Shown in pieces: positions 10,501 to 21,640 of a stretch of 64,000 bases of DNA. Location: NCBI RefSeq assembly GCF_001625215.2, contig NC_030387.2:28036517-28100516 (forward strand), given 5' to 3'. Positions within the stretch are counted from its first letter, which is position 1. The number at the start of each line of letters is the position of its first letter. The notes beneath the pieces were generated by a model. It did not search any database. It was given only the letters and a program-made list of their open reading frames with translations, and had not been told where the DNA came from. Position numbers and translations under genes: made by a program. The DNA comes from Daucus carota subsp. sativus (taxonomy: Eukaryota; Streptophyta; Magnoliopsida; Apiales; Apiaceae).

Positions 10501-13500
10501 ACCCCGATAAGTATCTAAATTCAGGGCATATTCGGGCTTATGCCTTATAGGCCTAAACACATTTTCTTAGCGCAACTCCAAGGCAGTGCACCTGTTAGCT
10601 ATATTACTACAGCTGGCATATAATATTAATATTTATACCTATCATCAGCCATATCTCTCCCTCCAAGTCTCCAACCGCTCATCCCTGTTAGCTAAAATTT
10701 AGCTACTGAGTTTTCATCCGCTACTTGTGGCGATTACAATCTCGTCTTCTATATTTGTACACCTCATCTCCCGGTCAATTTCTCCTCTCCCGCTTCTTCT
10801 TTGTTTATCTCCGGCCGTATCAGTTCCTCCTGCAGAAGTATGAGATCGAGTTTTTCAGTATGTGTTTGTGTTGTGTTGGGTTGAAGAGGCCACCACCGTT
10901 GCTGTGTGGGTGGCGGAGTCGCGATCGGCTACGGAAGAGAGGGAGAGGAGATCGAGCAAGGGAGGGAGATGACAGATAAGAGGTAGGCGAGAGAGAGGGT
11001 GGCCTGAGAGAAATGCCGGAAAAACTGAGAGTTTGGCTTTGACTTCAACGAGTAAAAAACATGAGTCGATTGTTCACTCTAACAATTTAAAGGGGAGAGA
11101 ATGGTGATTATAAGGGTTTTGTAATTTCCTAACTAAAAGGAGAGGACATGACCTCAGACAAGAGTTCTTTGAGACACCCTTTAGAGTATCTGAAATTCCT
11201 TAGGTCTTTGAAAGCCAAATCTCAAGGAAATTGGTGTTAATAGGAGCCTGCATAAATGCAGTGATACACATTGGATTGAAGCAAGTTCAAGAAAATCAAA
11301 TGAAACACACTGATCATAGTTGACTTGAAGTAAAGATATCTAGATAGATCAAATATGGTTGTTCTAATAACTACAGAGGTATTACTCTGTGTTCTCAAAC
11401 TAATAATGTGATTCAACACATCTAGTTACTATACATAGATAGTAACACAGTAATATATTCTAATAACCACATAGTATAACCAGACATAGTATAATCAGAC
11501 GGCATTACTCTGTGTTCTCAAACTAATATCAATACATTCTATATTTTATATGTATTTTTTTGTTTAAAGTTATATCATTTTAAGTTTTGGCTCCCAACAC
11601 TAAAATTTATCACATATAGGATTTGGTTCACTTTTTTTGATACTCATAATATAATAGATGAATTCCAGGATTTCAGAGTTTAAAAGAATGTAGAACACAA
11701 TTTTTATTTGGGAAAACAGATTTGTTTACCATCCAACTTATTATTTATTTAGAAACCTACCACTGAACTATAATTTTTTTTTTTTTGTCACTAATATTAG
11801 GTTCGGATTTTTTTCCGTCACTAATGTTAGGTTCAGATTTATTTTTTTGTCACTAACGTTAGGTTTGGATTTAATTATTAACATTATGTTATTCTTTTTA
11901 GCATTATTAAAATATAGTGGTAGTCTGTAATATAATGGTGATCTGATATGTGTCTATATCTTTATATGTAGTACAGTCCTGGGTAGTTTATCTTGGAGGA
12001 CAAGAGTATGAATTTTTTTACTCACAAAGGAAATCTCAAAATTAAGTTATTAATCTATATTTTATAAGAGTGGGAACCTTAAAATACGTGCCAAGTAGTG
12101 GTAAAAGAACTATAAATTGATGAGATGGACGAAGGGAGTAATAATGACATAAATGAGTGGTAAAATCAGGAATAATTATAATTAGAATTCTAAAAATTCA
12201 TTAAATTGTCAATATGAAATCAATGACTTCAAACAATTTATCATCTACAATCAATTCTCAAGTAAAATTGAGTCAAGTGATACTATATTTTTGTGGAGCC
12301 TTAAAATAGTTTATAAAACTAAATTTTTTAGGTTATTAAAATGTGTGTTAAACTCTCGTATTTCAAGGTAAACTACCCAGGGGACATACAGATTTTTTTT
12401 TTTTTGTCAGGAAGGCAGGGGACATATAGATGACTATATATAATGCTATAGACACATATCATATCACCATAATATTGCAGACTACCACTATGTTTTTATA
12501 ATGCTTAAAAAAATAAAATATTGTGAATAATCAAATCAAAACATAACGTTAGTGACAAAAAAAATTCAACGTTTTTTTTTAAGGAAAAAAAACCAGCGTT
12601 AAATTTAAAGGTTGAATTTTATTCGGAAAAAATAAAATAAAATAATTTTTGAAACTAAATTTTTTAGGAGCCTCAAAATGAGTGTTCAACTCTCGTCCTC
12701 CAAGTTAAACTACCTAGGACAAATATGTACTCCCTCTGTCCCTCTCATTTCTTTTACAGTTACTATTTTGAGATGTCCCTCTCATTTCTTTACGTTACTA
12801 TAAGTAGTAAGTTTTTCTCATCATTACACCCACTATCTTCCCCTACTATCTCATATTTAACAATAAAAACTACTATTACACTCACTACTTTCCTCCACTA
12901 TCTCAAATCTATTATTAAATATTGATAGGTCCCACCACTTTACCCACTTTTCATCTAACTTTACTCATTTTTTATACATTGTCTTGGTCTCCGTGTCCCC
13001 CTCCAATGTAAACAATTGAGAGGGACGAAGGGAGTAATAATACATATAAAGATATAGACACATATCAGATTACCATAATATTGCAGACTAACACTATATT
13101 TTAATAATGCTAAAAAAATAACATAGTGTTAATAATCAAATCCGAACCTAACGTTAGTGATAAAATATAATCCGAACCTAACATTAGTGACAAAAAAGAA
13201 AAAAGTTATAATTCAGTGGTAGGTTTCTAAATAAATAATAAGTTGGGTGGCAAAAAAATCTGTTTTCTCTTTTTATTTATATGCAAGTACCTTTATATTC
13301 TCGTTTCGTATCAAATATAGTTTAATATTATTTTGAATTGGCCCTGTCGGATTCAATTCTGGCTTCGTCCATGAATATAATCACACCCAAGCCACCATCG
13401 GAGCATCTAGTAAGCGGCATTGGGGACATTAAAAATTTTAGAAAAATACAGAAGAGTTTCGAAAAGACCTTGGCTTTAGGAATAGCTTCTTTCTCCTCGC

Positions 13501-13776
13501 GCAAGCGATCTTTAATTTGGTGAACCTGAAGCTCCATTGCCTTGACTAAACTATCAATTGCCGATAAATCAGGGAGACTGCTAGTTGGATACACTGTGGA
13601 TAGAAGAGATTACATTGGTAACGAGTATCTGAAACAGAAATGAATGTTGAGAAATGAATAAGTGAGAATTTACTGTTGCGAGCGATGACGAGTTGTTGAA
13701 GCTCGGAAATGCGAGTGTTGAAACCGGAGATTATCGAGTCCAGTGATGCTCCTGCGCACTCTTTTTTGCCTTCCAT
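7524..13776 (-). CDS. SKA1: Spindle and kinetochore-associated protein 1 homolog
   Basis: Plant SKA1 (formerly DUF1395), a subunit of the Ska complex that couples kinetochores to spindle microtubules in mitosis. Exons in gene order: 13776-13674, 13593-13469, 10341-10229, 10142-10070, 9560-9493, 9048-8943, 8845-8816, 8575-8462, 7598-7524; 807 nt, 268 aa, close to the usual plant length of about 270. The N-terminal helical part contains LDSIISGFNTRISELQQLV and LPDLSAIDSLVKAMELQVHQ. The middle has KGRGPPPLWYI and YMKGRLTLEKVNAAISDMA. The C-terminal winged-helix microtubule-binding domain includes AVKGKHFFLETDIKGP and ends LRHLGRITESRIGHHRVIV. All phases join without stops. Exon 7 is only 30 nt and the donor of exon 6 (AAG/GTTGCT) is weak. 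Intron 2 (3.1 kb) is swollen by transposons. Confidence 0.93.
10560..11100. other. unexplained GC-richer island in SKA1 intron 2
   Basis: Most of this intron is AT-rich, but 10725-11000 is GC-richer, with purine/pyrimidine runs (CTCCCGGTC..., GAGAGGGAGAGGAGATCGAG) and no splice-compatible coding frame that I recognise. Short repeats of CTGTTAGCTA occur near 10590 and 10687. It may be a captured 5'-UTR-like sequence or the inside of an old transposon. Confidence 0.3.
11710..13269. mobile_element. Mutator-like element with long TIRs, in SKA1 intron 2
   Basis: The left end GGGAAAACAGATTTGTTTACC matches the complement of the right end (GAGAAAACAGATTTTTTTGCC). The inverted homology continues for about 280 bp on each side (AACCTACCACTGAA, repeated CACTAA-GTTAGGTT blocks, ATATGTGTCTATATC, CTGGGTAGTTTA). 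The 9-bp repeat TTTTTATTT flanks it exactly (11701-11709 and 13270-13278). The interior holds a further inverted copy of the subterminal part (about 12340-12560). No transposase frame is visible, so it is non-autonomous. The right arm is split by a Stowaway element at 12730-13034. Confidence 0.9.
12730..13034. mobile_element. Stowaway MITE nested in the Mutator-like element
   Basis: Ends CTCCCTCTGTCCCTCTCATT and, at the right, the complement of CTCCCTTCGTCCCTCTCA, flanked by TA (12728-12729, 13035-13036). Removing it and one TA restores the right TIR arm of the surrounding element (CCTAGGACAAATATG then ATACATATAAAG), so it inserted later. Confidence 0.9.
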
Positions 13777-14209
13777 TTTCTGATTATTTTCTTCTGGGCT
13801 TCGGAATGCGGGGAAGATGGGAAATGTTTTGGGAGCGGAGCGGGGGAATTAGATTTGATTTCTGATTTTCATAAAGCAAGGTACATTGTACAATGTGATT
13901 AACATTTTTCCTGATTAATTTTGAACATGTTCTAAGGTGGTGTGGTATAAAAGTTATTTTTCAAAATCTCCTTTTACATATTTTGAAAACAAAAGTTAAA
14001 ATAATAATTTTAATTATATGATAAATTGACAACATATTTTAAAATACGTGTGAATTTTTTTTGAAAATAAATAAAATAAAATATTTACATAAAATAAGCT
14101 TACTTTTCAGATATGTTTTAAATAGAAATTGTATAAAAATTATTTATATTATTCTTGATCTCATTTGAATATGTCAATCATATTATGATAGAATATGATT
14201 TGAATATAT

Positions 14210-14449
14210 ATATATATTTTTGCTAAAGGAAGGATGATTTCATTCATTAATCAAATCGTTAGTGAACTCCGGGTGATTATCACTCACCCGCCAAATACGA
14301 TCAGCTACAGAATTGGTAGACTTAGCTAAGAAATGTGCTACCATATTCGCAGACCGTTTAACAAACTTAACAAGAACATTTCTATCTTTCAACTCGGACA
14401 ATAGGGATTTACATTCATTTATGAGTATGCCGAAGTATGAAAGAGGGAC
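14210..14449 (-). mobile_element. 5'-truncated LINE fragment (RNase H C-terminus)
   Basis: Read on the minus strand, about 14420-14222 encodes the end of a reverse-transcriptase-linked RNase H, with VKFVKRSANMVAHFLAKST and a closing stop. These are the last conserved residues of plant LINE ORF2 (a catalytic-region His in AH-LA). An 18-bp direct repeat AATATGATTTGAATATAT stands on both sides (14192-14209 and 14450-14467). The 3' end has a short T run on the plus strand (poly(A) remnant). This is target-primed insertion of a severely truncated LINE. Confidence 0.88.
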
Positions 14450-14639
14450 AATATGATTTGAATATATTAATCATATTCCAATGCTTATGATAGAATATGA
14501 ATTTATTGTAATCATTATTGTTAGCAATCGGGTCGATTTCGGGTCAAGTTTAAATCACTTGAAATAGAATAAAACCAAAAATTGAAATTTTTAGAAATTA
14601 AATTCTAATTTCAAGTCATTTCGGGTGAATCGGGTGATT

Positions 14640-15190
14640 TTCAGGTCACTTTCAGATTTTGTCTCAATAAATTTGATTGCGGATTGGGTCAGTTTTTGGA
14701 TCGTTTGGCTCAAGTCTCATATTGTCACCCCTGCTGAAACAGACTGAACTACATATTTAGCTGGATTTGGTTATTTGAGTCTTACTATGGATTGTCTCAA
14801 TAAATTGGATTGCGGATTGGGTCAGGTCTTGGGTCGTGTCTCATATTGTCACCCTGCTGAACTTCATATTTAGCTGGATTTGGTTATTTGAGTCTTGCTA
14901 TGGATTGATTTATTATATCAGTGAAACTCAATATCCTCATCAAACATTCAAGTAAGAACAACAAATCAGGTCCCTGATAGTCTAGAGGTTGTCAGATGGG
15001 ATTGCGGACTGGGTCAGGTTTTAAGTCAGTGTTGATATTACCACCCCTTACCTAAACTTCATAGTTAGCTTAGATTTGGTTATTTGGGACTTGCTATGGA
15101 TTGATTCATTATATCAAAGAAATTTAAAATCCTGATCAAACATTCAAGAAGAACAACAAATCAGGTCCCGATAGCTTAGAGGTTTCTGAA
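14640..15190. repeat. three tandem copies of a 120-215 bp unit
   Basis: Units begin near 14663, 14783 and 14997. They share GATTGCGGATTGGGTCAGG, TATTGTCACCCCTGCTGAA, TTAGCTGGATTTGGTTATTT, CTATGGATTGATT and (copies 2 and 3) TCAAACATTCAAG-AAGAACAACAAATCAGGTCCC. Non-coding. Copy 1 lacks the second half. Confidence 0.8.
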
Positions 15191-15239
15191 AACCTGTTCA
15201 TTTCACTAAAGCGCCCTTGTACGGATTACTAATTGATGA

Positions 15240-18200
15240 TGTATTATACGAACTAGCTTTTTTGGCCCGTGCTACGCACACGGGTATTGATTCTTTGATT
15301 TTTATCGACTTAATCTATTCTTTGCTTTAAAGAAAAAAACTTAATCTATACTTTATGTCGTGATTAACCCCAAATCTGGCGGGTAATCAGTGCAGTCAAA
15401 TTATTTATTATGAGTTTTAAATTATAGAATTTAAAATGTTTATTAGCATTTTGTCTCGTGCTACGCACACGTGTATGTTTTTTGTTTTTTTTATCGAGTT
15501 AACCTATACATTTTTATTAACAAACAGTATGATATGAGATATATGTTATGAAAGCAACGTACGTAAGAGTCAAAATACTCGAGTTTTGTTATTAGCGAAC
15601 AGTGCGTTGTAGATGTTAAAAATAATATATACAAATGTCGATTGAAAAAATAAAATCACGCAACAGAAATTATAACGACGCAGACTATATAAATCTTTGT
15701 ATTTAGAAATATATATAATTATTAACTTAACCTGATTATGCAGATTACAGAGTTTCCATCCATTCCTCAATTATAAAATTAAGGTGAATATGCTGATAAT
15801 AGAGTTTCCCCCCGTCCTTAATAAAAATTGATAAATATGTTAAGAAATAATTAACCTTAAAGTAATACATCAATTAGGGAATACATATGTATTCATAATT
15901 TAGTTACATTACTAAAATTATATAATGCTATAATTATTGCCTATATTGAAAATTGATACTAAGAGAATATACGTGATAAATATCTATAATAGAATAGATT
16001 CTGTATTGATTTTATAACGGAATAGATTTTTCATTAATATCATTACAATAACCAAATATTTAATATAATAATAATATTTCATGTTTGGAATAAAAATTTA
16101 TATGTTCATGAATCTATGATCAAATCATTATTTGTATAGTTAAAATAATAAAAAAATATTCGATAATTGTTTTTAAAACATTTATAAAAGATATGAAAAA
16201 TAGTAATGACTATATAATTAAAATTTCTCGGCGTCGCCTAAATAAAACAACAAAAACTATAATAAACTATATGTAAAAATTTTATTGTTTACTTATTTAA
16301 ATGAAAATTTTCTAATTTATGAAAAATTTATTTAAATAAAAATAAACATGTAGCATTTTCGCCCGTGCTACGCACACGGGTATGATTTTTTTTTATCTAG
16401 TTAAACAATAAATTTTTTATTAACAAACAGTATGATATGAGATATAAGTTATGAAAACTAACGTATGTAATATTCAAAATACTCGAGTTATGTTATTGAC
16501 GATCAATACGTTGCAAATGTTAAAAATAATATATACGAATGTCAATTTAAAAAAAAAATCACACAACGGAAATTATGACGACACGGGCTATATAAATCTT
16601 TGAATTTAGAAACATAAATAATTATAAACTTAACCTGATTATACGTATTATAAAACTTCCATCCATTCCTTAATTATAGAATTAAGGTGAATATGTTGAG
16701 AAATAATTAGCCTTAAAGTAATACATTAATAAAGGAATACATATGTAGTCATAATTCAGTTACATTACTAAAACTATACATATGCTATAATTATTGCCTA
16801 TTGAAAATTGATAATAAGAGGATATACATCATAAATATCTACAATGGAATAGATTCTGCATTGATTTTATAACAGAATAGATTTTTCATTACTATCATTA
16901 ATATAACCAAATATTTAATATAATAATATTTCGTGTTTGGAATATAAATTTATATCTTCATGGATCTATGATCAAATCATTATTTGTATAGTTAAAATAA
17001 TAAAAAAATATTCGGTAATTGTTTCTAAAATATTTATAAAAGACATAAAAATAGTAATGACTATAAAATTAAAATTTCTTGGCGATGCCTCGAATCTTAA
17101 ATAAAATAACAAAAAATATAATAAATTATATGTAAAAATTTTATTGTTAAGTTATTTAAATGAAAATTTGCTCAATTACGAAAAATTTATTTATATAAAA
17201 ATATACTCGTAGCATTTTGGCCCTTGCTACGCGCACGAGTATGATTTTTTGTTTTTTTTATCTAGTTGAACTATACATTTTTTATTAACAAACAGTATAA
17301 TATGAGATATAAGTTATGAAAGGCAACGTATGTAAGAGTCAAAATACTCGAGTTATGTTATTGACGATCAGTACGTTGTAGATGTTAAAGATAATATATA
17401 CAAATATCGATTGAAAAAAAATAAACTCATGCAACAAAAATTATGAGGACGCGGACTATATAAATCTTTGTATTTAGAACATAAATAATTATAAACACTT
17501 AACCTGATTATGCGTATTATAATTCTTCCATCCATACTTCATTATAAAATTAAGGTGAATATGCAAATGATAGAGTATTCTCCCTTCCTTAATAAAAATT
17601 GATAAATAAGTTAAGAAATAATTAACCTTAAGGTAATACATCAATAAAGGAATACATATGTAGTCATAATTCAGTTATATTACTAAAATTATATGCTACG
17701 ATTATTGCCTGTAATGAAAATTGATAATAAGAAGAGATATACGCGATAAACATCTATAATGGAATAGATTCTGTATTGATTTTATACCGGAATAGATTTT
17801 TAATTAGTGTCATTAATATAAATAAATATTTTATATAATAATAATAATTCATGTTTGGAATAAAAATTTATAATTTCATGGATCTATTATCGAATCATTA
17901 TTTGTATAGTTAAATAATCAAAAATATTAGGTAATATGTTCCAAAATATTTATAAAAGATATGAAAATAGTAATGATTGTATAATTAAAATTTCTTGGTG
18001 TCGTCTAAAGGCGACGCCTCGAATGTTAAATAAAATAATAAAAAATATAATAAACTATATGTAAAATTTTTATTGTGAAGTTATTTAAATAAAAATATGC
18101 TCATTTATGAAATTTTTATTTAAATAAAAATATACTCGTAGCATTTTTGCCCGTGCTACGCACACGGATATAATTTTTTGTTTTTTAATCTAGTTAAACT

Positions 18201-20540
18201 ATACATTTTTTATTAATAAACAATATGATATAAGATATAAGTTATGAAAGACAACGTATGTAAGAGTCAAAATACTCGAGTTATGTTATTGACGATCAGT
18301 GCGTTGTCGATGTTAAGCATAATATATACGAATGTCGATTAAAAAAAATAAAATCACGCAACAAAAATTACAATGACGCAGACGATATAAATCTTGTGTT
18401 TAGAAACATAAATGATTATAAACTTAACCTGATTATGCGTATCATAAAGTTTCCATCCATACCTTAATTATAAAATTAAGGTGAATATGCAAATGATAGA
18501 GTTTCCTCCCTTCCTTAATAAAAATTGATCAATAGGTTAAAAAATAAATAACCTTAAGGTAATACATCAATAAAGAAATACATATGTAGTCATCATTCAG
18601 TTAGATTACTACAATTATATGCTACGATTATTGCTTATATTGAAAATTGATAATAAAAAGATATACGTGATAAATATTTATAATGGAATAGATTCTGTAT
18701 TGATTTTATAACGGAATAGATTTTTAATTAGTATCATTGATATAATCAAATATTTAATATAATAATAATATTTCATGTTTGGAATAAAAATTTATAACTT
18801 TATGGATCTATTATCAAATCATTATCTGTATTGTTAAATAATCAAAAATATCAGGTATTATTTTCTAAAATATTTATAAAAGACACCAAAATAATAACGA
18901 CTACAGAATTAAAATTTCTCGACGTCGCCTAACGGCGACTCCTCGAATCTTAAATAAAATAACAAAAAATTATAGTACACCGTATGTAAAATTTTTTATT
19001 GTCAAGTTATTTAAATAAAAATATGCTCCTTTATCAAATTTTTATTTCAATAAAAATATGTTCATAGCATTTTGGCCCGTGCTATGCACAAGGGTATGAT
19101 TTTTTGATTTTTTTTATGTAGTTAAACTATACATTTTTTTATTGACAAACGGTATGATATGAGATATAAGTTCAGAAAGGCAGTCAAAATACCCGAGTTA
19201 TGTTATTGGCGATCAATACGCTGTAGATGTTAAAAGGTAATATATACGAATGTCGAATGAATAAAATAAAGTCACACAACAGAAATTATAACGACGCGTA
19301 CTATATAAATTTTTGTATTTTGAAACATAAATAACAATAAACTTAACCCAGTTATGCAAGTTATAAAGCTTCCTTCCATTCCTTAATTATAAAATTATAG
19401 TGAATATGCTGCTGATAGAGTTTCCTCCTGTCCTTAATAAAAATTGATAAATATTTATAACGGGATATATTTTTCATTAATATCATTAATATAATCAAAT
19501 ATTTGATATAATAATAGTATTTCATGTTTGGAATAAAAATCTATAAGTTTATGGATATATTGTTAAATCATTATTTGTATAGTTAAAATAATAATAAAAT
19601 ATTAAGTAATTTTTATCTAAAATATTTATAAAAAAACATGAAAATAGTAATGATTATATAATTAAAGTTTCTCGGCGTCGCCTAACGGCGATGCCTCATA
19701 CCTTAAATAAAATAGCAAAAAATAATAATAAACTGTATGCAAAGAATTTTATTGTTAAGTTATTTGAATAAAACGATGCTCATCTATCAAATTTTAATTC
19801 AAATAAAAAAATGCTCATAGCATTTTAGCCCGTGCTACGTACACAGATAGGATTTTTTTGTTTTTTTTTCCACTTAAGTTATACATTTTTTTATTAACAA
19901 ACAGTATGATATGAGATATAAGTTATGAAAGACAACGTAATAGATTTTTCATTAGTATCATTAATTAAAGTGAATATGCTGATGATAGAGTTTCCTCCCG
20001 TCCTTAGTAAAAATTGATAAACATGTTAAAAAATAATTAACCTTGAAGGAATAATCAATAAAGAAATACATGTGTGATTTAAAAAGAAAAAAGAAATACA
20101 TATGTAATCATAATTGAGTTACATTACCAAAATTATATGCTACAATTATTGTCTATATTAGAAATTGACAATAAGAATATATACGTCATAAATATCAATA
20201 ATGGAATAGATTCTGTATCGATTTTATAACGGAACAGATTTTTCATTAGTATCATTAATATAACCAAATTTTAATATAATAATAATAATAATTTATGTTT
20301 GGAATAAAAATTTATAAGTTTATGGATCAAAGACATGAAAATAGTAATGACTATATAATTAAAATTTCTCATTGTCGCCTAATGGCAACACCTCGTATCT
20401 TGAATAGAATAACAAAAAATTATAATAAACCGCATGTAAAAAATTTTATTGTTAATTTATTTAAATAAAAATATGCTCATTTATTACCACATGAAAATTA
20501 TTTAAGCATTTTGGCTCGTGCTACACACACAGGTATGATA
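15240..20540. repeat. tandem array of 0.7-0.93 kb AT-rich units with GC-rich hairpins
   Basis: Eight occurrences of CCCGTGCTACGCACACGGG or variants lie at 15266, 15455, 16362, 17221, 18150, 19076, 19829 and 20515. From the second onward the spacing is 907, 859, 929, 926, 753 and 686 bp. Each unit then repeats the same order: T-rich run with (in three units) CTAG, TATGATATGAGATATAAGTT, AATACTCGAGTTATGTTATT, ATTATAACGACGCG-ACTATA, GGAATAGATTCTGTATTGAT, then a second hairpin with arms GGCGTCGCC and GGCGACGCC (clearest at 18920-18945 and 19674-19695), about 140 bp before the next first hairpin. Apart from these hairpins the unit is very AT-rich. No gene is present. It may be a satellite or a tandem array of non-autonomous Helitron-like units. 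Confidence 0.92.
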
Positions 20541-20559
20541 CAGGTATGAAAAAAAATGC

Positions 20560-21640
20560 TCTATTAATAATGAAATTATAACAAAAATTCTTGATCTGGA
20601 AATTGAATGTAATGAACATGAAAACTGTATAAATTAAACGAAAAAGTATTGTTGTAGTAATAAATGTCAAAATCTGTGGAAATCAAATGAAGTTTGACTT
20701 TCTATTCGCATATAAGCTATTACAGTCCAGATTCATGTATCGAAAATTTGTAAAACCGAGTGTATGAATACTTCCTTATATATCAAGAGCTGAAATTATT
20801 GAATGAGAAAAGACTCCATTAATTTGAATTTATAACAAAAAGTTTTGATTTGAAAATTAAATATAGTGTATATGTAAACCACCACATTTTATACAAAAAT
20901 GGATTGTAATAATAAATGCCAAAATTATTGAAAATCAAATAAAATTTGACTATTTTTCCTTATTTACATATAAGTTATAGCAGGCTAGATTCATGTATCT
21001 GAAAATTTTAAAAGTCTAATATATGGAAACTTCTTTATCAAGAGTTAAAATTGTGAAGTGAAAAAAAAAATACTCAATTAATCAGAAATTAAAACAAAAA
21101 GTCCATCTGAAAATTGAATATAGTAAATATGAAAACTGCACAAATTATACGAAAAAGTTTTATAATATTAAATGCTAAAAAAAGTGGAAATCAAATTATG
21201 TTTGACTACGTTTCCTTTTTTGCTATGAATTATAGCAGTCTATATCCAAAGTCTTGATTTGAAAATTAAATGTATTGAATATGGAAACCAATATATATTA
21301 TTTGAAAATCAAATAAAGTTTGACTTCCATATTTGCATATGAGCTATAACAGTCTAGATCTATGTGTCCGAATATTTAAAAATCTAATATATAAAAACTT
21401 TCTTATCGAGAGCTAAAATTGTGAAGTGAAAAAGTACTCCATTAATTTGAAATTATAACAAAAGGTCTAGATTTGAAAATTGAATATAGTGAATATGGAA
21501 ACCACTACATATTATACAAAAAAGAATTAATGCCAAAATCATCGAAAATCAAATATATTTTGACTACATTTCCTTATACACATATGAGTTATAGTAGGCT
21601 AGATTCATGTATCTGGACGAAAATTGTGTCATATTCATTC
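20560..21640. repeat. second tandem array, about five 150-260 bp units
   Basis: Units with the shared order CTCCATTAATTTGAAATTAT, AACAAAAAGT-TTGATTTG, AAAATTGAATATAGTGAATA, TGCCAAAATCATCGAAAATC, AAATAAAGTTTGACTA, TTCATGTATCTGAAAA and CTTTATCAAGAGCTAAAATT recur near 20560, 20810, 21070, 21250 (shortened) and 21430. The array directly abuts the last unit of the hairpin array and is unrelated to it in sequence. Confidence 0.82.

Noticed and set aside
15266-15284. GC hairpin plus T-run as an intrinsic terminator
   Set aside because: Bacterial-type terminators do not apply in this eukaryotic sequence; the hairpin belongs to the repeat unit.
15240-20540. CRISPR-like regular repeats
   Set aside because: Spacing of 0.7-0.9 kb, repeats spanning the whole unit, and a plant nuclear context; not a CRISPR array.
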